Source: Solobacterium sp. (lineage in GTDB: Bacteria; Bacillota_I; Bacilli_A; Erysipelotrichales; Erysipelotrichaceae). Taken from it: a stretch of DNA of 7,576 nucleotides. A program made the position numbers and the translations under genes. Each line of letters starts with the position of its first letter. Position 1 is the stretch's first letter. The notes below the pieces were generated by a model. That model was not told the DNA's origin. It ran no database searches and saw nothing but the letters and a program-made list of their open reading frames with translations. The stretch lies in NCBI GenBank assembly GCA_017514645.1, contig JAFWJP010000130.1, positions 1-7,576 on the forward strand. The letters run 5' to 3'. Shown piece by piece: positions 1 to 6,751 of this stretch.

Positions 1-29
1 AGAACGCTCGTATCAAGGAAGATCGTTAA
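1..29 (+). CDS. rplS: 50S ribosomal protein L19, C-terminal end (partial)
   Basis: Only the last eight complete codons and the TAA stop (27-29) are in the window; the frame starts with two bases of a split codon. They read NARIKEDR, which fits the conserved basic C-terminus of L19 (B. subtilis L19 ends with a similar ARIKE stretch). L19 sits at the interface of the 30S and 50S subunits. The call is supported by context: an intrinsic terminator follows, and rplS is the usual gene upstream of lepB/rbgA/rnhB in Bacillota. With so few residues the identification leans heavily on gene order. Confidence 0.72.
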
Positions 30-38
30 GGCTTCAGG

Positions 39-61
39 AACCGGCAATGCCGGTTTTCTTT
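39..61 (+). terminator. Rho-independent terminator after rplS
   Basis: Bases 39-45 (AACCGGC) pair perfectly with 49-55 (GCCGGTT) around the 3-base loop AAT, giving a 7-bp GC-rich stem. It is followed by a T-rich run (54-61) interrupted by one C. It lies 10 bases after the rplS stop, so it probably ends the ribosomal-protein transcript. The interrupted T tract suggests partial read-through into lepB, for which no clear promoter is visible. Confidence 0.8.
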
Positions 62-81
62 ATGCCGGGTATGGTGTTAAG

Positions 82-654
82 ATGAAACGGATGACAGAAA
101 AAAAGAAAAGAAGAAAGCTGACACTGCTCAGTGAAGTGGTCGACACGCTGATCACGTTCGGCATTACGTTTATCGTCATGTATGTTGTGGTGACCTATCT
201 GTTTACACCTGTACGCGTTCTGGGCAATTCCATGTTCCCGGAACTGCATGACGGTGATTTCGGCTTTGCCAATACGGTCGGCAGGAATGTATTCGGCGTT
301 GATCACGGGGATGTGGTCATTGTTTACCTTGAGGACCGGAATACGTACCTGATCAAGCGTATTATCGGCCTGCCCGGCGATACCGTACGGATGGAAGATC
401 ATACGCTGTATGTCAATGATATTGCTGTGGAAGAAGACTACCTGGACGAGGCGTATATTGCGGAGTGCGGGGAAGATGAATTCTTTGCGGATATTGAAGA
501 GATCCGGCTGGGAGACAATGAATACTATGTTCTTGGTGACAACCGTGTCAACAGCCGGGATTCCCGTGTCTACGGTCCGTTCTCAAAGGATCAGATCCGG
601 GCAAAGGATGTCTTTGTTATATGGCCGCTGAGTCATGCCGGTTTAAAGAAGTGA
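82..654 (+). CDS. lepB: Signal peptidase I (type I leader peptidase)
   Basis: This membrane serine protease removes signal peptides from exported preproteins on the outer face of the cytoplasmic membrane. The 190-residue length is typical of the short Gram-positive (SipS-like) enzymes. A lysine/arginine-rich cytoplasmic N-terminus (residues 2-12) precedes one transmembrane helix (about 20-41). The catalytic serine is Ser50 in GNSMFPEL, and the general-base lysine is Lys92 in KRIIGLPGD. The C-terminal signature GDNRVNSRDSR at 152-162, followed by GP, is intact. Box B has Asn in place of the usual Pro before the Ser, and Glu where Thr is common. The start at 82 has only weak Shine-Dalgarno-like sequence (GGTG at 73-76); the ATG at 91 is an alternative that removes three residues. 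It lies 20 bases after the rplS terminator and 10 bases before the acetyltransferase gene, so it probably heads the operon with rbgA. Confidence 0.95.
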   Translation: MKRMTEKKKRRKLTLLSEVVDTLITFGITFIVMYVVVTYLFTPVRVLGNSMFPELHDGDFGFANTVGRNVFGVDHGDVVIVYLEDRNTYLIKRIIGLPGDTVRMEDHTLYVNDIAVEEDYLDEAYIAECGEDEFFADIEEIRLGDNEYYVLGDNRVNSRDSRVYGPFSKDQIRAKDVFVIWPLSHAGLKK

Positions 655-664
655 AACAAAGAAT

Positions 665-1105
665 ATGGTAATACAGGTCTCAACGGAACAGGATCTGGAG
701 AAATGCGTAGAACTGCACCGTGCGGTATTCAGGGATGAAGAGCATGGACCGGAAGCACTCTGGATCATAGATGAAACCGACAGATCTCCGAGGACCAGAA
801 ATTATCTCTGCATCCGGAACGGTTCTGCGGTCGGTACTTGCCGGATCACGGAGACAGATGCAGACACCGTCAAGCTTCAGAGACTGGTGGTACTGTCCGG
901 TGAACGAGGCAGAGGATACGGTGCGGAACTGCTGGCGGAAGCGGAAAAAGCAGCAGTATCCTCCGGCTGCTGCAGGATCGTGATGGATGCGGCAGAGAAG
1001 TCTGCCGGGTTTTATGAACGGTACGGATATGAACGGAAGTCTGGTGTCTTTTTTGAGGATGGGCGTCCGCATATCAGAATGGAGAAGGAACTGAAACATG
1101 ACTGA
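665..1105 (+). CDS. GNAT-family N-acetyltransferase, ElaA/YjcF-like
   Basis: A 146-residue protein with a single GNAT fold, expected to transfer an acetyl group from acetyl-CoA to an amine; the substrate cannot be read from sequence. Motif A is clear at about residues 70-95: LQRLVVL forms strand beta-4, and R81-G-R-G-Y-G86 is the pyrophosphate-binding loop of the R-G-x-G-x-G type. The later GFYERYGY (115-122) is the usual motif B, and the C-terminal GRPHIRMEKEL resembles the ending of the ElaA/YjcF subgroup. The start at 665 follows lepB by 10 bases, with only a weak A-rich ribosome site. The end overlaps the rbgA start by 8 bases, which implies translational coupling. It is not RimI by any motif I can see, so a ribosomal target is only a guess from its neighbours. 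Confidence 0.88.
   Translation: MVIQVSTEQDLEKCVELHRAVFRDEEHGPEALWIIDETDRSPRTRNYLCIRNGSAVGTCRITETDADTVKLQRLVVLSGERGRGYGAELLAEAEKAAVSSGCCRIVMDAAEKSAGFYERYGYERKSGVFFEDGRPHIRMEKELKHD
1081..1090 (+). promoter_or_regulatory. Ribosome binding site for rbgA inside the GNAT gene
   Basis: GGAGAAGGAA ends 7 bases before the ATG at 1098. It offers two Shine-Dalgarno-like cores (GGAG and AAGGA) and supports that start, which also places the family's N-terminal WYPGHM motif at the expected distance. Confidence 0.7.
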
Positions 1106-1982
1106 CAATACCCGCAGCATCAACTGGTATCCGGGTCATATGGAGAAAGCCAGACGGCAGATGCAGGAAAACATAAAGATCATGGACATGATCATTGAAG
1201 TCAGGGATGCCCGGATCCCCGAAGCCAGTGCCAATCCTGTCCTGAATGAAATGACGACCGGGAAACCGCGGCTGATCATTCTGTCGAAGGAAGACCTGGC
1301 GGATCCGGCAGAAACGGAACAGTGGGTGAGATCCCTCAGCACGGAGAACTGCATTGTTCTTCCGCTTGATCTTCGTGACGGGAAGGATGTCCGGAAGAAG
1401 ATCGTTGCGTCTTCGAAACAGCTGACAAAGAAGACGTACGAGAAACTGAAGGCCAAAGGGATCCGCAATCCCCGGCCGATGCGCGCAATGGCCTGCGGGA
1501 TACCGAATTCGGGCAAGAGCACGCTGATCAACCGCATCTTCGGTAAAGCATCGCTGAAAACAGCGGATCACCCAGGTGTTACGAAAACGCTCAGCTGGAT
1601 CCACGCTGACCCGTATCTGGATATTCTGGATACACCTGGTGTACTCTGGCCAAGGTTTGATGACCAGCATACAGCAGCGCTGCTTGCGGTGACCGGAGCC
1701 ATCAATGATCAGGTCCTGGATTTCAAGGAAATCGCAGCTGTTCTTCTGACAACCGTTCAGGCACATTATCCCGGACTTCTGGAAGCAGCGTATTCGTTCA
1801 CTGATATCATGGATCCGTATGATATCCTGCGGGCAGCGGCGCAGTGCCGGCACATTCTGAAGGAAAACAGCGAGCCTGACCTGGATAAATGCGCAGGTAC
1901 GGTCATCTATGAGTTCCGGAGAGGAAAACTCGGAAGGATCACACTGGAATATGCAGAAAAGAAAGAAAACCTGTCCGAATGA
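1098..1982 (+). CDS. rbgA: Ribosome biogenesis GTPase RbgA (YlqF)
   Basis: RbgA is a circularly permuted GTPase needed for late assembly of the 50S subunit in Gram-positive bacteria. The 294-residue length is normal for the family. The diagnostic N-terminal INWYPGHMEKA is at residues 8-18. The GTPase motifs occur in permuted order: G4 first (S63-K-E-D66, where most members have NKxD), then G1 GIPNSGKS (134-141), G2 around Thr162 in PGVTK, and G3 DTPG (178-181) followed by the family's VLWP. A helical C-terminal region of about 100 residues follows, as expected for the rRNA-contacting domain. The gene overlaps the acetyltransferase by 8 bases upstream and rnhB by about 32 bases downstream, so it sits in the middle of a coupled operon. 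The Asn-to-Ser change in G4 is noteworthy, but such substitutions are tolerated in other GTPases. Confidence 0.97.
   Translation: MTDNTRSINWYPGHMEKARRQMQENIKIMDMIIEVRDARIPEASANPVLNEMTTGKPRLIILSKEDLADPAETEQWVRSLSTENCIVLPLDLRDGKDVRKKIVASSKQLTKKTYEKLKAKGIRNPRPMRAMACGIPNSGKSTLINRIFGKASLKTADHPGVTKTLSWIHADPYLDILDTPGVLWPRFDDQHTAALLAVTGAINDQVLDFKEIAAVLLTTVQAHYPGLLEAAYSFTDIMDPYDILRAAAQCRHILKENSEPDLDKCAGTVIYEFRRGKLGRITLEYAEKKENLSE
1932..1938 (+). promoter_or_regulatory. Likely ribosome binding site for rnhB
   Basis: GGAAGGA lies 12 bases upstream of the ATG at 1951, inside the 3' end of rbgA. The spacing is somewhat long, but no comparable site precedes the earlier in-frame ATG at 1909, so it favours the shorter rnhB reading. 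Confidence 0.45.
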
Positions 1983-2574
1983 ATATGAACATGCATACTG
2001 GGTGAAAGGTCTTAAGATCTGCGGCATCGATGAAGCAGGCAGGGGTCCTCTGGCAGGACCGCTTGTCGCAGCCGGAGTTGTCTTCCCGGAAGGCTATGAG
2101 AATCCGGACATCTATGACTCCAAGTCCATCAGTGAAAAGAAGCGGAATGAACTGTATGACATCATCATGGAGGATGCGCTGGAATTCATGATCGTTCTGG
2201 TCGATGAGCCGACGATCGACAGGCTCAATATCTACCGGGCAGACCAGCTGGCATTCGCTGAGATCGCTGGGGCACTGTGCGGAGAGATCATCCTGACAGA
2301 TGCCATGCCGCTGGATCTGGACAAACCGGTCATTCCGCTGGTCAAGGGTGATCAGAAAAGCATATCCATCGCGGCGGGATCCATTCTGGCCAAGGTCACC
2401 CGGGACCGGATCATGGAAGCGTATGATGCGCTGTATCCGGAATACGGTTTCCGGCGCAACAAGGGCTATCCGACAAAGGAGCACCTGGAAGCCATTGAGA
2501 CCTACGGAATCACACCGATCCACAGAAGGAGTTTCGGTCCGGTTCAGGCACAGCAGTTGAAATTCGATCTATAA
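1951..2574 (+). CDS. rnhB: Ribonuclease HII
   Basis: RNase HII cuts the RNA strand of RNA-DNA hybrids and starts removal of single ribonucleotides misincorporated into DNA. From the ATG at 1951 the protein has 207 residues, typical for the family. The signature GIDEAGRGPLAGP carries the first two metal ligands, Asp27 and Glu28. The third is Asp117 in ILTDAMP, and the fourth is Asp152 in AKVTRDR, after the conserved KGDQKSISIAAGSILAK block. The C-terminal NKGYPTKEHLEAI and TPIHRRSFGPV are also family hallmarks. An in-frame ATG at 1909 would add 14 residues with no family resemblance and no clear ribosome site, so 1951 is preferred; the conserved core begins about 25 residues after it. It overlaps rbgA by about 32 bases, and its stop codon is part of the terminator stem. 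Confidence 0.96.
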   Translation: MQKRKKTCPNEYEHAYWVKGLKICGIDEAGRGPLAGPLVAAGVVFPEGYENPDIYDSKSISEKKRNELYDIIMEDALEFMIVLVDEPTIDRLNIYRADQLAFAEIAGALCGEIILTDAMPLDLDKPVIPLVKGDQKSISIAAGSILAKVTRDRIMEAYDALYPEYGFRRNKGYPTKEHLEAIETYGITPIHRRSFGPVQAQQLKFDL

Positions 2575-2602
2575 GTCCTTTTCGGGGGAAAAGGGCTTTT
2601 TT
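2573..2602 (+). terminator. Strong Rho-independent terminator after rnhB
   Basis: Bases 2573-2582 (AAGTCCTTTT) pair with 2589-2598 (AAAAGGGCTT) in a 10-bp stem with one G-U pair, around the 6-base loop CGGGGG. A run of six T (2597-2602) closes it. The stem begins inside the rnhB TAA stop. This divides the window into two transcription units, or attenuates read-through into dprA, which starts 15 bases later. Confidence 0.88.
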
Positions 2603-2617
2603 ACATATCACTATGGT

Positions 2618-3382
2618 ATGAAGGGAAGAGAGAAACTGGCGGCCTATGCGGTCATGACAAACGGAAACTGGTCAGCCATTGCGGCCCATATCCACAATCA
2701 CACCGAACCGCAGGCCATTGTGAAGGACGCCTACATCACGGTTCTGGACGATCTGTATCCCGCTGCTCTGCGTACACTGCGCTATCCGCCGTGGGTGCTG
2801 TTTTACCGCGGCAATGCCGGACTGCTGAAGATTCCGGCTGTCTCCATCGTCGGTTCCCGGAACGCCTGCGAATACGGTCTGGCTTCTGTTCACAGGATCA
2901 TCACCGTTCTCGGCACAGGATTTGTTTATGTATCCGGGCTGGCCAAAGGCATCGATGCGGCTGTCCACCGGGAGGCGATCATTTCCGGTGCGCATACCAT
3001 CGGTGTTATCGGCAGCGGGTTGGGAACCGTATATCCCCGGGAAAACAGCAGTCTCTATGACGTGATGGGAAACGACCAGCTGATCCTGAGTGAATATCCT
3101 CATGATACCGGTATCCGACGGGATCACTTTCCCTGGCGCAACCGGATCATTGCGGCGCTCGGGAATCCGCTGATCGTTGCACAGGCCGCTTTGAAAAGCG
3201 GAACGATGCTGACGGTGAATGAGGCGCTGGCGCTTTCCAGGGATGTCTGCTGTGTTCCGTATCCGTACGGATCAGGTGAAGGAGCCGGCTGCAATCTGCT
3301 GATATCCCAGGGCGCGCAGATCCTGTATGACGATGAACAGTTGATTTTACTTGCCAAGTCTGTCGGAAGTACGCTATCCTAA
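2618..3382 (+). CDS. dprA: DNA-processing protein DprA (Smf), compact form
   Basis: DprA binds incoming single-stranded DNA during natural transformation and loads RecA; it is also conserved in many bacteria not known to be competent. This 254-residue protein has a short N-terminal helical region (1-60) and then the Rossmann-like DprA core. Landmarks are IVGSRNACEYG (77-87), VSGLAKGIDAAVH (105-117), GVIGSGLGTVYP (129-140) and FPWRNRII (171-178), followed by the variant SGTMLTVNEAL where SGSLxTA is usual. It ends soon after a conserved NLLISQGAQIL, so the C-terminal winged-helix (DML1-like) domain of longer DprA proteins is absent. The ATG at 2618 is chosen because REKLAAYAV aligns with typical DprA N-termini, but no Shine-Dalgarno sequence precedes it; ATG 2654 is a weaker alternative. 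topA follows after 25 bases. Confidence 0.95.
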   Translation: MKGREKLAAYAVMTNGNWSAIAAHIHNHTEPQAIVKDAYITVLDDLYPAALRTLRYPPWVLFYRGNAGLLKIPAVSIVGSRNACEYGLASVHRIITVLGTGFVYVSGLAKGIDAAVHREAIISGAHTIGVIGSGLGTVYPRENSSLYDVMGNDQLILSEYPHDTGIRRDHFPWRNRIIAALGNPLIVAQAALKSGTMLTVNEALALSRDVCCVPYPYGSGEGAGCNLLISQGAQILYDDEQLILLAKSVGSTLS

Positions 3383-3396
3383 AAAACAGTTTCAAT

Positions 3397-3403
3397 AGAG
3401 GTG
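3397..3403 (+). promoter_or_regulatory. Ribosome binding site for topA
   Basis: AGAGGTG lies 4 bases before the ATG at 3408 and matches the 3' portion of the canonical AGGAGGTG. It is the best-formed ribosome site in the window and fixes the topA start. Confidence 0.75.
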
Positions 3404-3407
3404 CAAT

Positions 3408-5456
3408 ATGAAGAATCTCGTCATTGTAGAATCGCCGTCCAAATCGAAGACGATTCAGAAATATCTCGGAAGCGGCTATACGGTCGTTTCCAGCAAAGGT
3501 CATGTCCGTGATCTGGCCATCAAAGGAAAGGACGGACTCGGTGTTGATATCGACAATGATTTCACACCGACCTATGAAGTATCCAAAGACAAGAAGGAAG
3601 TACTTGCGGATCTGAAAAAGCAGGCGGCCAAGGCTGATGCAGTATATCTGGCAACCGACCCGGACCGGGAAGGTGAGGCGATCTCGTGGCATCTGGCCCA
3701 GGAACTGGATCTGGCAGAAGATGCACAGGACCGGGTAACGTTCCATGAAATCACGAAAAACGCGGTTCTGGATGCGTTCAAAGCACCCAGAGCGATCGAT
3801 ATGGATCTTGTTCATTCCCAGGAAACCAGAAGGATCCTGGACCGGATCATCGGTTTCAAGCTCTCCAAACTTCTGAACAACAAGATCAAATCCAAGTCGG
3901 CCGGACGTGTACAGTCTGTTGCGCTCAAGTTGATCGTCGAGAGGGAAAAGCAGATCCAGAGCTTTGTACCGGTGGAATACTGGACCGTGGATGCGGAGTT
4001 CACAAAAAGCCGGAAGAGTTTTACAGCTTCCCTGAGCCGGATCAACGGTGAAAAGGCGGAACTGCATACGGCAGAGGAAGCACAGGCTGTTGTGGATGCC
4101 TGTCAGGGACCGTTTACAGTTTCTGCCCTGAAGCATACAGACAAATCGGTATCACCGTTCAAGCCGTTCATTACATCTACGCTGCAGCAGGAAGCTTCGA
4201 CCAAGCTGAACTTCTCTGCCAAGCGTACCATGTCGATCGCTCAGAGACTGTATGAAGGAATTGATATCGGCAGAGGACAGGAAGGTCTGATCACCTACAT
4301 GCGTACGGACAGCACGCGCCTTTCCGCTCAGTTCATGGCCACGGCTACGGAAAAGATCACGGCGGATTTCGGCCGGGAGTACCGGGGATTCTACCGCATG
4401 AACAACGATGCGAATGCCCAGGATGCCCATGAAGCGATCCGGCCGACCGACCTGGCAAACGATCCGGAAACGATCAAGGAATATCTGACAAGCGAACAGT
4501 ACCGTCTGTACAAGCTAATCTATGCGAGGGCACTGGCTTCCCAGATGTCGGCCGCAAAATTTGCCGGTACTTCAATCACTCTGAACCGGGGAATCTATGA
4601 TTTTGCAGCGTCCGGTTCCAGTATGGTGTTTGACGGATGGCTGAAAGTCTACGGGGACTATTATTCCAATAAGGATGTCGTTCTGCCGGAACTGAGTGAA
4701 GGGGAGGAACTGAACGCAAAGAGTATTAAAGCGAACCAGCACTTCACCGAGCCGCCCGCAAGATATACCGAAGCCCGTCTGATCCGGGAAATGGAAGAAG
4801 ACGGGATCGGCCGTCCTTCAACCTATGCATCCATCATTGATACGATCCAGGAGCGCGGATACTGTGAACTGAAGCCTGCAGGACCGAAGAGCCGTACGAA
4901 GGTGTTCTTCCCGACGGAGCAGGGTACCCTGACCGTGGAAAAACTGGATGAATTCTTCTCCGGAATTATCAATACGGAGTATACTGCCCGCATGGAAAGC
5001 GATCTTGATGAGATCGCAGGCGGTGATCTGAATGAACTGAGCGTTCTGAGCGCGTTCTGGAAGAAGTTCGTACCGCTTCTGGACAAAGCCTACGCTGAAA
5101 TGGAAAAACTGCAGCCGGAAAAGGTCGGGGAGATCTGTCCCGACTGCGGCGGCGAACTGGTATACCGCAAGGGAAAATACGGGAAGTTCATCTCCTGTTC
5201 GAACTACCCCAAATGCAAGTACACCCGGAATATTGAAGATCCGGTGAAGGAAAAGCCGGAACCGACAGGCAAGGTATGTCCTGAATGCGGGGGAGAGCTG
5301 CTGAAGAGGAAGAGCCGCTACGGTACGTATTTCCTCGGCTGCTCGAATTATCCTTCATGCAGGCACATGGAAACACTTGACGGAGAGAAGATCGAACCGA
5401 AGAAATCCGGTACGAAGACAGCCCGCAGAAGTACGGGCGGAAGGAAGAAGAAATGA
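3408..5456 (+). CDS. topA: DNA topoisomerase I (type IA)
   Basis: TopA relaxes negative supercoils by passing one strand through a transient break, which limits R-loops and hypernegative supercoiling behind RNA polymerase. The 682-residue length matches Bacillota enzymes (about 690). The N-terminal TOPRIM domain begins [13 protein letters not shown] with Glu8, and carries the acidic D84-P-D86-R-E88-G-E cluster that binds Mg2+. The active-site tyrosine is Tyr297 in ITYMRTDST, with Arg299 two residues on. [10 protein letters not shown] and [11 protein letters not shown] (466-476) are further family blocks. The C-terminus has two tandem four-cysteine zinc ribbons: C577, C580, C597, C603, and C624, C627, C645, C651, each with a CSNYP core. 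A lysine/arginine-rich tail ends the protein and probably contacts DNA. The stop overlaps the trmFO start (ATGA at 5453-5456). Confidence 0.98.
   Translation: MKNLVIVESPSKSKTIQKYLGSGYTVVSSKGHVRDLAIKGKDGLGVDIDNDFTPTYEVSKDKKEVLADLKKQAAKADAVYLATDPDREGEAISWHLAQELDLAEDAQDRVTFHEITKNAVLDAFKAPRAIDMDLVHSQETRRILDRIIGFKLSKLLNNKIKSKSAGRVQSVALKLIVEREKQIQSFVPVEYWTVDAEFTKSRKSFTASLSRINGEKAELHTAEEAQAVVDACQGPFTVSALKHTDKSVSPFKPFITSTLQQEASTKLNFSAKRTMSIAQRLYEGIDIGRGQEGLITYMRTDSTRLSAQFMATATEKITADFGREYRGFYRMNNDANAQDAHEAIRPTDLANDPETIKEYLTSEQYRLYKLIYARALASQMSAAKFAGTSITLNRGIYDFAASGSSMVFDGWLKVYGDYYSNKDVVLPELSEGEELNAKSIKANQHFTEPPARYTEARLIREMEEDGIGRPSTYASIIDTIQERGYCELKPAGPKSRTKVFFPTEQGTLTVEKLDEFFSGIINTEYTARMESDLDEIAGGDLNELSVLSAFWKKFVPLLDKAYAEMEKLQPEKVGEICPDCGGELVYRKGKYGKFISCSNYPKCKYTRNIEDPVKEKPEPTGKVCPECGGELLKRKSRYGTYFLGCSNYPSCRHMETLDGEKIEPKKSGTKTARRSTGGRKKK
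5441..5445 (+). promoter_or_regulatory. Ribosome binding site for trmFO within the topA tail
   Basis: AAGGA ends 7 bases before the ATG at 5453, inside the purine-rich codons for the basic C-terminal tail of TopA. It supports the ATGA-overlap start of trmFO. Confidence 0.55.
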
Positions 5457-6751
5457 ACAGAGTCACGGTGATCGGCGCCGGACTGGCGGGCAGTGAAGCA
5501 GCATATCAGCTGGCAAAGCGCGGTATTGATGTCACATTGGTGGAAATGAAACCGCAGAAGAAGTCACCTGCTCATCATTCCGATGGATTTGCGGAACTGG
5601 TCTGCTCGAATTCACTGCGTTCCAATGCTCTTACCAATGCCTGCGGACTGCTGAAGGAAGAGATGCGTACGATCGGTTCGCTGATCATGGAATGTGCAGA
5701 TGCGAACAGTGTTCCGGCCGGAAGTGCGCTGGCCGTGGACAGAAACGGTTTCTCCGCCTGTGTTACGGAACGTCTTCGTTCCATGGAACGGATCACGGTC
5801 GTGGAAGAGGAAATGACGCAGATCCCGGATGGTCCGGCAGTGATCGCGACGGGTCCGCTGACATCGGAACCGCTGATGAAAGCCATCCTGGAATTCGTTG
5901 ATGAGAAGGACTGCTATTTCTATGACGCAGCAGCACCGATCGTGACGGCGGAATCCATCGATTTCACCAAGGCGTATCGCAAGAGCCGCTACGACAAAGG
6001 GGATGCGGACTATATCAACTGTCCGATGAACAAGGAAGAGTTTGAAGCGTTCTACGATGCGGTGATCCACGCGCCGTGCGCGGAACTGAAGAGTTTTGAG
6101 CAGGAAGTGTACTTTGAAGGCTGTATGCCGTTCGAAGTCATGGCCAGGCGGGGACCGCAGACACTGCTGTTCGGGCCCATGAAGCCCGTCGGTCTGCGCA
6201 GGGAGGATGGTACACGTCCGTATGCTGTTGTCCAGCTGAGGCAGGACAATGCTGAAGCGAGCCTGTACAACATTGTGGGTTTCCAGACCCACCTGACCTG
6301 GCCGGCACAGAAAGAGATCATCCGGATGATTCCGGGCCTCGAACATGCAGAGATCGTCCGCTACGGCGTCATGCACAGGAACACGTTCATCAATTCCCCG
6401 AACTGTCTGCTTGAGACCTATCAAAGCAGAAACAGGGAAGATCTGTTCTTTGCGGGGCAGATGACCGGGGTGGAAGGCTATATCGAAAGCGCCGCGTCAG
6501 GGATGCTGGCGGGCATCAATATGGCCCACTACATCAAAGGTGAACCGCTGGTAAAACCCGGCAGGTCCACAATGATCGGCTCGATGGCCTATTACATCAC
6601 TCATGCGGATCCGAAGAACTTCCAGCCGATGAACGCCAATTTCGGCATCATGCGCCTGGATGCACCGGTACGCCGCAATGAGCGCAAGGAAGCCTACGCG
6701 CCGCAGTCGCTCAATCTGATCCGGGAGATGGTCGCAAACCATGAATTATGA
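5453..6751 (+). CDS. trmFO: Methylenetetrahydrofolate-tRNA-(uracil-5-)-methyltransferase TrmFO (Gid)
   Basis: TrmFO makes 5-methyluridine at position 54 of the tRNA T-loop, using methylenetetrahydrofolate as carbon donor and reduced FAD, rather than S-adenosylmethionine as in TrmA. The 432-residue length is standard. The FAD-binding dinucleotide fold opens the protein with [12 protein letters not shown] (6-17), ending at Glu31 in LVEMKP. The [10 protein letters not shown] block carries Cys51, and [15 protein letters not shown] carries Cys224; these two cysteines correspond to the pair reported as functionally important in the B. subtilis enzyme (Cys53 and Cys226, from memory). [16 protein letters not shown] near residue 340 completes the second FAD-contacting region. 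The start overlaps the topA stop by 4 bases, and the end overlaps the recombinase start by 11 bases. Its presence next to topA and xerC is a common Bacillota arrangement. Confidence 0.98.
   Translation: MNRVTVIGAGLAGSEAAYQLAKRGIDVTLVEMKPQKKSPAHHSDGFAELVCSNSLRSNALTNACGLLKEEMRTIGSLIMECADANSVPAGSALAVDRNGFSACVTERLRSMERITVVEEEMTQIPDGPAVIATGPLTSEPLMKAILEFVDEKDCYFYDAAAPIVTAESIDFTKAYRKSRYDKGDADYINCPMNKEEFEAFYDAVIHAPCAELKSFEQEVYFEGCMPFEVMARRGPQTLLFGPMKPVGLRREDGTRPYAVVQLRQDNAEASLYNIVGFQTHLTWPAQKEIIRMIPGLEHAEIVRYGVMHRNTFINSPNCLLETYQSRNREDLFFAGQMTGVEGYIESAASGMLAGINMAHYIKGEPLVKPGRSTMIGSMAYYITHADPKNFQPMNANFGIMRLDAPVRRNERKEAYAPQSLNLIREMVANHEL

Noticed and set aside
1909..1950. Upstream in-frame ATG that would extend RNase HII by 14 residues
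   Set aside because: No ribosome site, no family similarity in the added residues, and a longer overlap with rbgA; the ATG at 1951 is more plausible.
1074..2027. Long open frame on the minus strand opposite rbgA (317 codons)
   Set aside because: Its protein is rich in Arg, Cys, His and Phe with no family motif, and it lies opposite a clearly identified gene. The sense strand rarely uses TTA, CTA and TCA codons, which keeps antisense frames open.
2809..2820. Second copy of CGGCAATGCCGG, also found in the rplS terminator (42-53)
   Set aside because: A 12-base match inside the dprA coding sequence, with no T tract or matching context; chance is the simplest explanation.
3147..4136. Minus-strand open frame of 329 codons spanning the dprA/topA junction
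   Set aside because: It crosses two well-identified sense genes, has no recognisable domain, and is explained by the same codon bias.
5136..5360. Possible DNA repeat at the topA 3' end
   Set aside because: The similarity is at protein level between two tandem zinc-ribbon domains normal for TopA, not a nucleotide repeat or mobile element.
5612..6424. Minus-strand open frame of 270 codons opposite trmFO
   Set aside because: No motif, skewed composition, and complete overlap with an unmistakable TrmFO; a shadow frame.
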